Positions 28,350-39,657 of a stretch of DNA of 64,000 nt are shown here, one piece after another. Under the pieces are notes generated by a model, which saw only the letters and a list, made by a program, of their open reading frames with translations, was not told where the DNA came from and searched no databases. The stretch comes from Nonomuraea muscovyensis (GTDB lineage: Bacteria; Actinomycetota; Actinomycetes; Streptosporangiales; Streptosporangiaceae). A program made the position numbers and the translations under genes. The stretch covers positions 434,001 to 498,000 of the forward strand of contig NZ_JACHJB010000002.1 in NCBI RefSeq assembly GCF_014207745.1, written 5' to 3'. Position 1 is the stretch's first letter; each line of letters starts with the position of its first letter.

Positions 28350-30119
28350 ATGACTGTCACCGAACTCGCCGAGGCGGGGGAGCAGTCCACACCACCACCG
28401 GCGAGCATGGCCGGGCTGTTGCGCCCTCATGTCGGGGCTTTCACGGCCGTGGTGATCCTGCAGGTGATCGGCGCTGTCGCGGGTCTGGCGCCGCTGCTGG
28501 CGGTCGTCGAGTTGGGGCGTGCCCTGTTGTCGTCCGGCCCGATCGATCACGGTCATGTCTGGGGCGTCGTGATCGCGGGTTCGGTCGGGCTGTTCGTCCG
28601 GTTGGTGTTCACCGCCGCGTCGTCCGGAGTCGGACATCTTCTCGACGGCCGGGTGCAACTGGGGTTTCGCCGGCAGTTGGCCGCGCGGCTGGGGCGGGTG
28701 CCGATCGGCTGGTTCTCCCGGCGCCGGACCGGCGAGCTGGCCAAGGTGGTGGGGGAGGACGTCAGCGCCGTGCACCCGTTCATCGCCCACGCCCCCGGCG
28801 AGCTCGTCGCGGCGTTCGTGGTGCCGCTGGTGTCGCTGATCTACCTGTTCACCATCGACTGGCGGCTCACGCTGATCACCCTCATCCCGGTGGTGCTGGC
28901 CGTGGCGCTGGTTCCCCTGATGATGACCCCGACCCGGCTGCGCGAGCAGGAGGACTTCGACGCGGGAATGGGACGGATCGCGAGTTCCGCCATCGAGTTC
29001 GTCCAGGGGATCGCGGTGGTCAAGGCGTACGGCGGAGGCGGGCGCGCCCACCGACGATTCCGTACGGCCACCGACGAATTCGCCGACACCTTTCTGCGCT
29101 GGGCGCGCGGGCTGTCCCCGATCGCCGCGGGGATGCAACTGGTCCTGTCGCCGCCGTTCGTGCTGCTGGTCGTGCTGATCGGCGGCACCGCTCTGATCAC
29201 GACCGGCGGCCTGGCCGCCACCGACCTGCTGCCCTTTGTGCTTCTCGGGCTGGGCCTGACCGCTCCGGTGGCGGCCCTCGGCCACGGCTTCGACGACCTG
29301 CAGGCCGCCCGGCGCGCCATCGGCCGAATCCGCGACGTGCTCGACGTGCGGCCGCTACCGGAGCCCGCGCACCCGATCGCACCACAGGGGCACCGGGTCG
29401 AACTGCGGGAGGTTCGATTCGGCTACGACACCGATCACGAGGTGCTGCGCGGGATCGACCTGGTGCTCGAACCGGGGACGGTCACCGCAGTCGTCGGGCC
29501 GTCGGGAAGCGGAAAGTCCACGCTGGTCCAGCTGCTGCCGCGCTTCTTCGACCCAACCCATGGCTCGGTCCTTCTGGGCGGCGTCGACCTTCGCGATCTC
29601 GGCAGCGAAGAGTTGTACCGGACGGTCTCCTTCGTCTTCCAGGACGTTCGCCTGCTCCGGACCACGGTCGCCGACAACATCGCGCTGGCCGTACCGCATG
29701 CGGACCTTGACGACGTGATCCGCGCCGCCCGGCTGGCCAACATTCATGATCGAATTCTCGAGCTGCCGCGCGGATACGAGTCGGTGATCGGCGAGGACGC
29801 CGCTCTGTCGGGTGGCGAGGCGCAGCGGATCTCGCTCGCCCGCGCGCTGCTCGCCGACGCGCCCGTGCTGGTGCTGGATGAGGCCACCGCCTTCGCCGAC
29901 CCGCACACCGAACAGGCGATACGTGGCGCCCTGACGACGCTGGCAGGTGATCGGACGATCCTGGTCATCGCCCATCGCCTGGAGACAGTCGCCGACGCCG
30001 ACACCGTCGTGATGCTGGACAACGGGTCGATCGTCGAGCGCGGCAAGCCCGCCGACCTGCTGGCCCGCAACGGAAAGTTCGCCGCGTTCTGGCAATCCCA
30101 CCGAATGGAGTCCCGATGA
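28350..30119 (+). CDS. ABC exporter half-transporter (permease-ATPase), first of pair
   Basis: A 589-aa protein: a six-helix ABC transmembrane domain (about residues 25-310) followed by the nucleotide-binding domain. The ATPase has Walker A GPSGSGKST, signature LSGGEAQ, Walker B LVLDEATAF and the H-loop IAHR. It pairs with the next gene, which it overlaps by 4 nt (ATGA), suggesting a heterodimer. The organisation resembles IrtA/IrtB-type and lipid or siderophore exporters. The ATG at 28350 is preceded by an AGGAAGG ribosome site. Confidence 0.92.
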   Translation: MTVTELAEAGEQSTPPPASMAGLLRPHVGAFTAVVILQVIGAVAGLAPLLAVVELGRALLSSGPIDHGHVWGVVIAGSVGLFVRLVFTAASSGVGHLLDGRVQLGFRRQLAARLGRVPIGWFSRRRTGELAKVVGEDVSAVHPFIAHAPGELVAAFVVPLVSLIYLFTIDWRLTLITLIPVVLAVALVPLMMTPTRLREQEDFDAGMGRIASSAIEFVQGIAVVKAYGGGGRAHRRFRTATDEFADTFLRWARGLSPIAAGMQLVLSPPFVLLVVLIGGTALITTGGLAATDLLPFVLLGLGLTAPVAALGHGFDDLQAARRAIGRIRDVLDVRPLPEPAHPIAPQGHRVELREVRFGYDTDHEVLRGIDLVLEPGTVTAVVGPSGSGKSTLVQLLPRFFDPTHGSVLLGGVDLRDLGSEELYRTVSFVFQDVRLLRTTVADNIALAVPHADLDDVIRAARLANIHDRILELPRGYESVIGEDAALSGGEAQRISLARALLADAPVLVLDEATAFADPHTEQAIRGALTTLAGDRTILVIAHRLETVADADTVVMLDNGSIVERGKPADLLARNGKFAAFWQSHRMESR

Positions 30120-31831
30120 TTCGCATGTTGCTGCACGTGCTGGGACAGCAGTACGCCCGGTCGGTGCGCCGCACCGTGACGCTGATGACGGTGACGGCTG
30201 TGGCCGAGGGCCTGTCCTATGCCCTGCTGGTCCCTGTGTTGCAGGCCCTGTTCGGAAGCACGCCCGCAGCCGCGTGGCCCTGGCTGATCGCCTTCGGGAC
30301 CGCGATCGCCGGCTACGCGGTGCTCCGCTACTGCAGCGATCTGTCCGGCTTCCGCGTCGGGACCACGCTCCTGCGCGGCATGTATCACCGGCTCGGCGAC
30401 CATCTCGCACGGCTGCCCCTCGGTTGGTACGGCGCAGGCCGTACCGGAGAGGTGTCTGTCCTGGCCAGCCGCGGCCTCCTGCAAGCGATGAGCGTGATCG
30501 CTCACCTGCTGGCACCGTTCATCTCCGCCAGCGTGACACCCCTGACCATCGTTGTCGTGATGCTCGCCTTCAATGTGCAGATGGGGCTGGCCGCCGTGGT
30601 CGCCGTGCCGATCGTGGCGGCGATCCAGGTCTGGACCGGACGCTCGATGGCCGCAGCGGATGCCGAGCGGCACGAACGCGACCACCAGGCCGCCGGACGG
30701 GTCATCGAGTATCTCCAGGCCCAGCCGGTGTTGCGCGCCGGCGGCCGGACCGTCGAACGCTTCGGTCTGCTGGATGACGCGCTTTCCGGGCTCCAGCGCG
30801 CCGGCCGCCGTACCGTGTTGTCGGCGCTGCCTGGCACGGTGGGCCTGACGCTCACCGTGCAGGCGATGTTCACCGGGGTGCTGGTCCTGGGCGCCTACCT
30901 CGCTCTCGGCGGGGCCATCGGGGCGGCAGAGGTCCTGGCGATCCTGGTGCTGGCCGCCCGCTGCGCCGATCCGCTGCTCTCGCTGGCCGAGATCGGCGGA
31001 AAGCTCCGCGGTGCACGTTCCGAACTGGCCAGGCTCGACACGCTCCTGCGCACCGAGCCGCTGCCCGAACCCCGTCAACCCCTCCAACCGGCCCACCACG
31101 GCCTGGGATTCGAGTCCGTCACCTTCCAGCCGGACGACCGCACCGTGATCGACAACCTGACGCTGTCCGTGCCCGCAGGACGGCGACTCGCCATTGTCGG
31201 ACCATCGGGTTCCGGCAAGACCACCCTGCTCCAATTGCTCGCCCGCTTCCACGACGTCTCCGCGGGCGCGGTGCGCATAGGCGGCGTGGACGTGCGCGCC
31301 ATCACCACCGAAGCGCTGATGGCGCAGATCGCCATCGTCTTCCAGGACGTCTACCTCTTCGACGGCACCATCGAGGACAACGTACGGCTCGGCCGGCCGG
31401 ACGCGGACGTTGCCGAGGTACGGGCCGCGGCGACCGCCGCCCGGTTGGACGAGGTGATCGAGCGACTGCCCGGGGGATGGGCGGCCAATGTCGGCGAGGG
31501 CGGCGCACTGCTGTCCGGCGGTGAACGCCAACGCGTCTCGATCGCCCGAGCACTGCTGAAGAACGCACCCATCGTGCTGCTGGACGAGGTGACCTCCGCC
31601 CTGGACCCGGTCAACGAGGCCGCCGTCCACGAGGGCATCGAACGCCTGATGGCGGGCCGGACGGTCGTGATGGTCGCCCACCGGCTCCGGACCGTCCAAC
31701 GCGCCGACCACATCGTCTTCCTCGACGACGGCCGAGTCGTCGAGGCAGGCACCCACGACGAGCTGCTGCACCGTGGAGGCCGCTACGCCGACTTCTGGAA
31801 CATGTCCCTGACACCGGCCGTCAGTCAATGA
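30116..31831 (+). CDS. ABC exporter half-transporter, second of pair
   Basis: A 571-aa fused permease-ATPase. The transmembrane part spans about residues 1-300. The ATPase has GPSGSGKTT, LLSGGERQRVS, IVLLDEVTSALD and VAHR. In the preceding partner the Walker B segment ends LDEATAF, here LDEVTSA, so both sites keep their catalytic Glu. It ends the operon begun at 26905. The substrate is unknown; control by the divergent TetR is inferred. Confidence 0.92.
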   Translation: MIRMLLHVLGQQYARSVRRTVTLMTVTAVAEGLSYALLVPVLQALFGSTPAAAWPWLIAFGTAIAGYAVLRYCSDLSGFRVGTTLLRGMYHRLGDHLARLPLGWYGAGRTGEVSVLASRGLLQAMSVIAHLLAPFISASVTPLTIVVVMLAFNVQMGLAAVVAVPIVAAIQVWTGRSMAAADAERHERDHQAAGRVIEYLQAQPVLRAGGRTVERFGLLDDALSGLQRAGRRTVLSALPGTVGLTLTVQAMFTGVLVLGAYLALGGAIGAAEVLAILVLAARCADPLLSLAEIGGKLRGARSELARLDTLLRTEPLPEPRQPLQPAHHGLGFESVTFQPDDRTVIDNLTLSVPAGRRLAIVGPSGSGKTTLLQLLARFHDVSAGAVRIGGVDVRAITTEALMAQIAIVFQDVYLFDGTIEDNVRLGRPDADVAEVRAAATAARLDEVIERLPGGWAANVGEGGALLSGGERQRVSIARALLKNAPIVLLDEVTSALDPVNEAAVHEGIERLMAGRTVVMVAHRLRTVQRADHIVFLDDGRVVEAGTHDELLHRGGRYADFWNMSLTPAVSQ

Positions 31832-31932
31832 GGCGGTGGTGCGCTCGGGTGACGGCAGCGCCGTACGCAGCCCCCGGTCGCCGAGCATCAGCTCGTAGAG
31901 GCGGGGGCCAGGGCGCGGCGGAACGAACGCGA

Positions 31933-32820
31933 TCAAGCCGAGATGAACGGCTCCGTCAGATGCGGTGTCGCCAGGTGCAGCGTGGTGGCGGTTTCGCGGC
32001 CGAGCATGCGCTTCCTTGAGTGCCTGGCCGCCTCAGGGTCGATCTCGTGCGAGTAGGCGAGCTCGGGGTGGAGCAGCTGGAGGGCGTGCACCAGGAGGTC
32101 ACCGGTGACGAGCGCCAGCTCGCGCCCGTCGGCGACCAGCACGCTCTGGTGCCCGGGCGTGTGACCGGGCGTGGCGACCGTGCGCCCGGCGCGCAGCGGC
32201 GTGTCCCCGTCGAGGAGCCGGAGCCGGCCGGCCGCCTCGAGCGGGTCGGTGAGGGTCTCGCGAAGCTGCGGGTTGAGCGCGTCCAGGGCCTCGAACTCGG
32301 CCCGCTGGAGCAGGTATTCGGCGTTCGGGAAGTAGGGGCGGCGGTCGCTGGTCGCAGGGGCGCCGCCCACGGCGCTGCTGGTCGAAGCGTTGCCGTCCAC
32401 CGCGGCGCCCGCTGAGGGGACGGCCGCCTCGGTCACGACCGCCCATCCGACGTGGTCGGTGTGCAGATGCGTGAGCACCACGGTGTCGACCTCGGCCGGG
32501 TCGATGCCCGCGGCGGCGAGCGACTCGGGGAGCACACCGGGCACGGGCGCCCACGAGCCGGCAGGGCTGTCCGCCGGACCGATCCCGGCGTCCACGATGG
32601 TGAGGCCCTTGTCGCTGCGGATCGCGTACGCGCGGAACTGGAGCCGCCAGCGGCCCTCGGCGTCGACCGCGCCCGGGTCGTAGCGGTCGGCCTCGGCCCA
32701 CTGAGCGGCCGTGGCCTCGGGGAAGGCCTCGGCGCGGGGGGAGAAGAACGGGCCCTCGCCATCGGCGAGGGCGATGATCTCGGTCGAGCCGATCCGGAGG
32801 CGGGGAATGCTGAGGGACAT
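31933..32820 (-). CDS. Metallo-beta-lactamase-fold hydrolase
   Basis: A 295-aa MBL-fold enzyme with the dinuclear metal motif HLHTDHVGW, then TPGHTPGH and TGDLL. This group includes lactonases (AHL lactonase-like) and sulfur-transfer hydrolases. An extra low-complexity Ala/Gly/Ser-rich insert (about residues 133-157, before RRPYFPNAEY) is unusual. A DosR-like half box sits 58 bp upstream, so it may be read with the redox cluster to the right. The substrate is unknown. Confidence 0.85.
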   Translation of the reverse strand: MSLSIPRLRIGSTEIIALADGEGPFFSPRAEAFPEATAAQWAEADRYDPGAVDAEGRWRLQFRAYAIRSDKGLTIVDAGIGPADSPAGSWAPVPGVLPESLAAAGIDPAEVDTVVLTHLHTDHVGWAVVTEAAVPSAGAAVDGNASTSSAVGGAPATSDRRPYFPNAEYLLQRAEFEALDALNPQLRETLTDPLEAAGRLRLLDGDTPLRAGRTVATPGHTPGHQSVLVADGRELALVTGDLLVHALQLLHPELAYSHEIDPEAARHSRKRMLGRETATTLHLATPHLTEPFISA

Positions 32821-33237
32821 GGCCGCGATCCTGCCATGCCTTGCCCGCAGGTGGTGACTCTGCCGATCGGCGGCTTAAGGTCCAAAGTCCCACGGTGAGG
32901 GTGACCTGTGGCGGTGTCGGCCGATCGGGCCCCGGACCTACCGTTGGCGTCATGCCCGATGAACGCCACCCGATCCGCCGCCTGCCCGGCACGCGGCCCG
33001 TGGCGTCCATGACGGGCCTGCACCCTGGCGGGCGGCGAGTCGTTGTGAAAGCCCATCCCCGGACTCACCGCCCGTCCGGCCCTCAGCCGGTCGCCGGCTT
33101 CGCGACCCCCATGACCGGCTTCCACATCCGGCGTGTCTTCGACGAGCGCTGTCCGGGGACCTGACCGCGCTCTCACCCCATGGCCCATCTTTTCCGAGGG
33201 GCCGATCTCGTTGCGGACCCGGACGGACATCACCCCC
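32821..33237. other. Intergenic region with DosR-like site; no firm gene
   Basis: About 415 bases between divergent genes. AGGTCCAAAGTCCC (32878-32891) matches the DosR box GGGACNNNNGTCCC at eight of ten fixed positions. A frame from ATG 32952 to 33164 is open for 70 codons, but I see no family for it and no good ribosome site. The promoter of the cysE-cysK gene must be here. Confidence 0.5.
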
Positions 33238-34683
<1,446 letters not shown>

Positions 34684-34708
34684 GAACCACAAGAGGAGAT
34701 TCGCTTCC

Positions 34709-35458
34709 ATGACCACCCAGACGGAGCCCGGCGCCCAGAACGCCGTGCTGGCGAGAATCCGCGCCCATCACGACAAGCTCGGCCGGACGATGTCCGACCA
34801 CGCCGTGACCATCGCCCGCTCGATCGACCGGCTGATGTCCCCGGCGGCCCGGCAGGCGGTGCTGGCGGGGTTCTGCGCCGACGAGGTGCTGCCGCACGCC
34901 GCGGCCGAGGAGGAGACCCTGTACGCCGCCGCGGCCGACCTGCCCGCCACCGAGCTCCTTGTCCGCGCGATGCGGGACGAGCACGCCGCCCTGCGGGCGC
35001 TGGCCGCCGACCTGGCCACGGCGACCACCCCCGGCGAGATCGTGAGCACGTCGTCCGCGCTGAACGCCCTGTTCCAATCGCACCTGAAGAAGGAGAACGA
35101 CGTCCTGCTGCCCGCTCTCGCCGCCCACGGCGTCGACCTGGCGTCCCTGCTGGGCGATGCGCACGAGATCCTCGGCGAGCCGGTCGGCGACGCCTGCTGC
35201 GGCGGGTGCGCCTGCACGGGGGACACGGACGGGGACGACGTCGAACTCGACGTCCGCCGCCTGATCCCGGCCCGGCGCCACGAGCAGATCTTCGCCGTGT
35301 ACGGGGAACTGGCTGCCGGGACGGCGTTCGTACTGGTCAACGACCACGATCCCAAGCCCCTCTACTACCAGTTCGCCGCTGAGCACCCCGGCGAGTTCAC
35401 CTGGGACTACGTCGAGGCGGGGCCGGCGGTCTGGAAGGTCCGCATCGGCCGTCCCTGA
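34709..35458 (+). CDS. Hemerythrin-like HHE domain protein with DUF2249 domain
   Basis: A 249-aa protein. Residues about 12-145 form an HHE four-helix bundle with the iron ligands in RAHHDKL, SDHAVT, EEETLY, DEHAAL and FQSHLKKEND. A cysteine-rich linker (DACCGGCACTG) follows and then a DUF2249 domain, DVRRLIPARRHEQIF...GTAFVLVNDHDPKPLYYQF. Proteins with this pairing act in oxygen or NO sensing and repair of iron centres in denitrifying bacteria; the exact role is not settled. It sits 25 nt after cysE-cysK with its own AGAGGAG site and ends at a strong bidirectional terminator. Confidence 0.88.
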   Translation: MTTQTEPGAQNAVLARIRAHHDKLGRTMSDHAVTIARSIDRLMSPAARQAVLAGFCADEVLPHAAAEEETLYAAAADLPATELLVRAMRDEHAALRALAADLATATTPGEIVSTSSALNALFQSHLKKENDVLLPALAAHGVDLASLLGDAHEILGEPVGDACCGGCACTGDTDGDDVELDVRRLIPARRHEQIFAVYGELAAGTAFVLVNDHDPKPLYYQFAAEHPGEFTWDYVEAGPAVWKVRIGRP

Positions 35459-35498
35459 TCGTCCGTGACGTCGCGCGCAAGGGACGCGCACATGAGCG

Positions 35499-35533
35499 TG
35501 GCCCGCCCCGTCGGAGAGAACGGGGCGGGCCAC
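35499..35533. terminator. Strong hairpin terminator between convergent genes
   Basis: GTGGCCCGCCCCG pairs with CGGGGCGGGCCAC around a short GAGA-containing loop, making a 12-13 bp nearly all-GC stem. It lies between the stop codons of the hemerythrin gene and the convergent nitrite reductase gene, so it probably ends both transcripts. Confidence 0.8.
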
Positions 35534-35547
35534 TTGCCTGTACGCGG

Positions 35548-38500
35548 TCAGTCGTCCTGCGAAGGGCTCACCTTGAACAGGCCGTGTGCGCCCGCCTCGG
35601 CCTGACGCATGGTGTGGTCCACCACCGGGTAGGTGCCCGGCTCCGGAAAGACGAGTTCGGCGAAGCCGCCCTGCGCGGGGGCCAGGTCGAGCACCTGCGC
35701 CCCGCCCGGGTCCTGAGTGCGCAGCCGGTAGGCGCCTTCCTGGTAGACCGTGTCGAACGGCGCGCCCACGACGTGCAGGGCGGTGCCCGAGCTGGGGCCC
35801 GCCGCCACGGCCCAGATGCGGACCCGCTCTCCGGCCGTGGCCGCCAGGGGGGCGTGGTCGTAGCCGGCGGCGGTGCCGTTGAACATCCAGCCGTCCGGGT
35901 CGCCCTGCAGGATCTTGGCGACCTGCGCCTCGCTGCCGGGCTCGCCCAGGTACAGCTCGCCCTGGATGAGGAGGTATTCGCGGTCGACCTCGGGCAGGTC
36001 GGGCGGGTCGATGATGACGGCCCCGTACATGCCGTTGGCGATGTGCTGGGTCATCGGCATGGTCGAGCAGTGATACAGCCACGCCCCGGCGAAGTCCGCG
36101 CGGAAGCGGTAGGTCAGCCGTTCGCCCGGCTGGATGGTGCGCATCGGGCCGTCCGGCGCGTTCGCTCCGGCGTGGAAGTCGATGCCGTGTCCCATCGTGC
36201 CGCCGTTGACGAACGTCACCGTGAACACGTCGCCGACCTTGCCGCGCAGAACCGGCCCCGGCATGGTCCCGTTGAACGTCCAGACGCGTTGCCGCACTCC
36301 GGGCGCGACCTCCTGGACGAGGGTGTCGTCCGCGCGGATCTCGACGTGGTGCTCCGTGCCGCCGGGGGCGGGCTTCAGGGTCGCGTCGTACGGGGTCCAG
36401 CCCGGTGACATGGGAGCGGCCAGATCCAGCCGGGTGCCCCCGCCTGCCTGCGCGTCGGCCGGTGTGCCGTGCCCGTTGTGGCCGGTGCTCGACCCGGCTC
36501 GGGTCGCCGCGGTCGAGCCGGTCGGGGCGATGCGCATGGTCATGCCCGCTGCGCGGTGTCCGGCCACCGTGCACCACCCGTCCACTGCCTCGCCCAGCGG
36601 CTTGAGCTTCAGTGTGGCGCTCTGCCCGGAGGTGAGCATCGGGGTGCGCTCGCCGGTCGCCAGGCGCAGGTCGTGACGTTGGGCGTCGGCGTTGGTGACA
36701 CGCAACGTCAGTACGGTGCCCACGGGCGCCTCGATCACGGCAGGACGGATGCTCATCCCGGACAGCGTCACATCGACGGTACGGGAACCGGTCGCGGTCA
36801 CCGCCGGCGGTTCGGAGGCACCGGTCGTGGCGACGGCGACCGCAGCGGCCGTCAGCAGGCAGCCGACGACCACCCCGGCCACGGCGGGCAGTGACTGGCG
36901 CCGCCCCGTACCGCCGCCGGCCACCGGACCCCCATCACCCGCCGTCGCGCTCGCCGTGTCCGATGACCGGCCGTGGGCGGGGCGCGACCGGAGCAGGGCA
37001 GTGACGGCCAGGGCCACGAAGGCCAGGGCGGAGCCCAGAACCAGCGCCCAGCCCAGCGACGTCACCGGCTGCGGCACCGGCAGGACCAGCAGCGGCACGC
37101 CCAGGTTGAGCGCCGCCAGCCGCACCGGCCACCCGCGTTCCAGCAGCGCCGCGTTCTCCTTGAACCGGGCGGGGCCGCCGCCGAGCACCGCGGGCAGCAG
37201 GTGCAGCAGCGAGCCCAGCAGCACCTGGGCGACGAACCCGACCAGCACCAGCGGCAGCAGCGCATCCAGCGAGGCGGCGACCTCGGCGGGCGGCCTGGTG
37301 GCCAACGCCACCAGGCCGGCAGCCAACGCCACCTCGAACCAGACGATCGCCGCCCCCAGCATCCACGCCGCGCCGGTGTGCGGCCGTTTGCGGCGCAGCG
37401 CGTCGGCCAGCGGCGCGAGTGCCGCCAGCCCTCCGGCCGCGTACGCCGCCAGCCCGGCCAGCGCCACCCACTGCCAGCCCGCCAGCAGTCCGGCCACGGC
37501 CACCGCCAACCCCGGCGCGGCCAGCCGCAATCCCACACGCGACGCCCGCCGAGTCTCCTCTGACATACGAGTCCGCAGAACCGTCGGCCACAGGGTGAAC
37601 AGCGTGCCGAGCACGGTCAGGCCGACCCAGCCGAACAGGTTCACCTCGGCGTGCGCGGCATGCAGCCGCTCGTGCGCGGCTCCGTGCCACACGTGCGTGG
37701 TCAGCAGCCCACCCAGGACACCGCCGACGGCAAGGGCTCCGGCGGCGGATACGTACCAGCCGATGACATGGCCGAAGCGGCCGGGCAGCGCCTGCCGGAC
37801 GAGCGTGACCAGGACGAGCGCGTGCCACAGCACCACCCCGACGATCAGCGCCGCGCCGGTGGCGGCCACCTGCCACGGTCCTGCCGAGACTCCGAGCAGC
37901 ACTGCCAGAGTTCCCGTGTTCAGCAGGGCGAGCCTGGTCAGGCTGCCGGTCTGCGACGGGGTGCGGACGCGCAGCAGCGCCACGGTGAAGTGCTCGCTCC
38001 AGATGAGGATCGCGGTACTGACCGCGCCCAGCAGGAACACGTGGACGAGCAGCCAGCGCGGCGCCGGCAGCACCTCGCCCGCCAGCGCTGTCGCGACGGT
38101 CAGGGCCAGCCAGCCGACCACGATCGTGTTCGCCCGCAGGTGCCACGACGCGCGTGGACGTTGCGGCGGCTGTGGTACGCCGAGCGGCGCCCTGGGTTCT
38201 TCCATGCGAATATCGATCGGACCCACTCTTGGCACCTTTCTGGCACGACCGGAGCGCGTCAACGTGATCGCGCATCCGGCGAACATCAGCAGAGCGACCG
38301 CCGCCAGCACGCCACCCAGTGTGCGCACCATCACGGCGGCGGCCAGATCCCCGGCCACGCGCAGCCCCACCGCCGCGTGCAGCGCCGCCAGCGGCGCGTA
38401 CAGGACGGGCCGGTAGGGCAGCCGGACCCGCAGCACCGCGGGCAGGATCACCGGGGCGTGGCCGAAGACCATGGACATGACGAAGCCGAGGAAGAGCGCG

Positions 38501-39384
38501 TGCAACGCGGCGTCGTACAGGTAGCGCCCGGACGCCAGCCCGGTGATCGACCACAGCACCCCGGCCACCGCCAGCCAGCCATACCCGGCCAGCAGGCACA
38601 CCGCCGCGTACCGGGGCAGCCCGGACCCGCGCACGGTCCGCCGTGCCACGTCGTGGAAGGCCAGCCACCCGGCCACCGCCACCATCCCGGCCCCGGCTGC
38701 GCGCGCGCCGGCGACCGGGGCGAGGAGCGACACGACGGCTCCGGCGCTGACCACCGCGGCGGCGACCAGCAGGCCTGCCCAGGCGGCAGGCCGCAGGAAC
38801 ACGACGTGGGCCAGTTCGAGCCGCTCAGCGGCGATGGTCAGCAGGAGGAAGGCGGCGAACCACACGATCAGTTCCGGTACCGGCCGGCCGGCCAGCCACA
38901 GCAGCCCCGCTATCGGCCACGCCAGCGCCCCGCCCAGCTGCAGAAACGTCTCACGGGAGCGACGGCGGCCGAGCAACGCCAGGTAGATGCCCACCAGCCA
39001 GCCGCCGGCGGCGGTCAGCGCCAAACGCCCCGTCTGCTCGGCACCGGCGGCAAGCGCCACGGCACCCGCCGCGGCCAGCACCGGCGCCGCGTATCCCCAC
39101 GGGCGGCGCAGCGCCACCGCGCGTTCCAGCGCGATCAGAGTGCCGAGGAAGCCGAGCACCATCAGCGGCCCGTGCTGCTCGGTGAACGACGCGGGCGCCG
39201 GCATCTCGGCGACCAGCAACGCGAGCCCGCCGATGATCCCGGCGACCAGCGCAACGGCGGCCCCGGCCAGCAGCGGCAGCCGCCGCCAGGCCGCCGGCGG
39301 CCCTGGTCGCTGCGGCCGCCGCGGCGACTCCGGCCGTGCCGAGGGATCCGGTCGCGGCGCGCGGGGGATTCGCGGTGTCACCAT
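35548..39384 (-). CDS. Giant fusion: NnrS-like and second membrane domain, cupredoxin, copper nitrite reductase
   Basis: A 1278-aa chain. Residues about 35-380 are a heptahelical-type membrane domain resembling NnrS (HALFLGFVMSMVFGHAPVIL). Residues 394-830 are another polytopic region (IWSEHFTVALLRVR; HAAHAEVNLFGWVGL). A cupredoxin at about 866-955 has HDLRL and WCTVAGHRAAGM ligands. The C-terminal part (about 980-1275) is NirK/AniA-like, with HGIDFHA, WLYHCSTMPMTQHIANGM and ALHVVG supplying type 1 and type 2 copper ligands. It should reduce nitrite to NO outside the membrane. An in-frame ATG at 38205 (MEEPRAP) could give an 885-aa form without the NnrS-like part. Paired DosR-like boxes lie about 160 bp upstream. 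Confidence 0.85.
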   Translation of the reverse strand: MVTPRIPRAPRPDPSARPESPRRPQRPGPPAAWRRLPLLAGAAVALVAGIIGGLALLVAEMPAPASFTEQHGPLMVLGFLGTLIALERAVALRRPWGYAAPVLAAAGAVALAAGAEQTGRLALTAAGGWLVGIYLALLGRRRSRETFLQLGGALAWPIAGLLWLAGRPVPELIVWFAAFLLLTIAAERLELAHVVFLRPAAWAGLLVAAAVVSAGAVVSLLAPVAGARAAGAGMVAVAGWLAFHDVARRTVRGSGLPRYAAVCLLAGYGWLAVAGVLWSITGLASGRYLYDAALHALFLGFVMSMVFGHAPVILPAVLRVRLPYRPVLYAPLAALHAAVGLRVAGDLAAAVMVRTLGGVLAAVALLMFAGCAITLTRSGRARKVPRVGPIDIRMEEPRAPLGVPQPPQRPRASWHLRANTIVVGWLALTVATALAGEVLPAPRWLLVHVFLLGAVSTAILIWSEHFTVALLRVRTPSQTGSLTRLALLNTGTLAVLLGVSAGPWQVAATGAALIVGVVLWHALVLVTLVRQALPGRFGHVIGWYVSAAGALAVGGVLGGLLTTHVWHGAAHERLHAAHAEVNLFGWVGLTVLGTLFTLWPTVLRTRMSEETRRASRVGLRLAAPGLAVAVAGLLAGWQWVALAGLAAYAAGGLAALAPLADALRRKRPHTGAAWMLGAAIVWFEVALAAGLVALATRPPAEVAASLDALLPLVLVGFVAQVLLGSLLHLLPAVLGGGPARFKENAALLERGWPVRLAALNLGVPLLVLPVPQPVTSLGWALVLGSALAFVALAVTALLRSRPAHGRSSDTASATAGDGGPVAGGGTGRRQSLPAVAGVVVGCLLTAAAVAVATTGASEPPAVTATGSRTVDVTLSGMSIRPAVIEAPVGTVLTLRVTNADAQRHDLRLATGERTPMLTSGQSATLKLKPLGEAVDGWCTVAGHRAAGMTMRIAPTGSTAATRAGSSTGHNGHGTPADAQAGGGTRLDLAAPMSPGWTPYDATLKPAPGGTEHHVEIRADDTLVQEVAPGVRQRVWTFNGTMPGPVLRGKVGDVFTVTFVNGGTMGHGIDFHAGANAPDGPMRTIQPGERLTYRFRADFAGAWLYHCSTMPMTQHIANGMYGAVIIDPPDLPEVDREYLLIQGELYLGEPGSEAQVAKILQGDPDGWMFNGTAAGYDHAPLAATAGERVRIWAVAAGPSSGTALHVVGAPFDTVYQEGAYRLRTQDPGGAQVLDLAPAQGGFAELVFPEPGTYPVVDHTMRQAEAGAHGLFKVSPSQDD

Positions 39385-39540
39385 GGCCTGTCACGCCACC
39401 GCTGCGGTGGCGGACGGTGTCGTGCCGTGCACCCCGTTCTCGGGGCTCGCGCCGGTTCTGATCATCGCGACGAGGGGCGTTCCTGGCAGGGCGACAGCGG
39501 ACATGGATCCACGCTGTCGTGCCCCACCGTCCCCTCGGCA

Positions 39541-39583
39541 GGGCCCAAAGTCCCTTTGCGCAGGTCTGAGAGACCGTTTTCCC
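39541..39583. promoter_or_regulatory. Paired DosR-like boxes before the nitrite reductase gene
   Basis: GGGCCCAAAGTCCC (39541-39554) and GAGACCGTTTTCCC (39570-39583) match GGGACNNNNGTCCC with one to a few mismatches. The two start 29 nt apart. A similarly spaced pair occurs at 41985-42026 before the nitroreductase. Binding by a DosR/DevR-type response regulator is inferred from known mycobacterial sites. Confidence 0.6.
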
Positions 39584-39657
39584 GGGGTATCCCCGGCGGT
39601 CATGGCCGACGACAGGAAGCCCATCACCAGCGGCCCGCCGTGGCCTCGACCGGGGGC

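Noticed and set aside
29744-31936. Long minus-strand frame opposite the ABC exporter
   Set aside because: Low-complexity shadow; the plus strand has full Walker motifs.
32952-33164. Seventy-codon ORF before cysE-cysK
   Set aside because: No ribosome site, odd composition and no known family.
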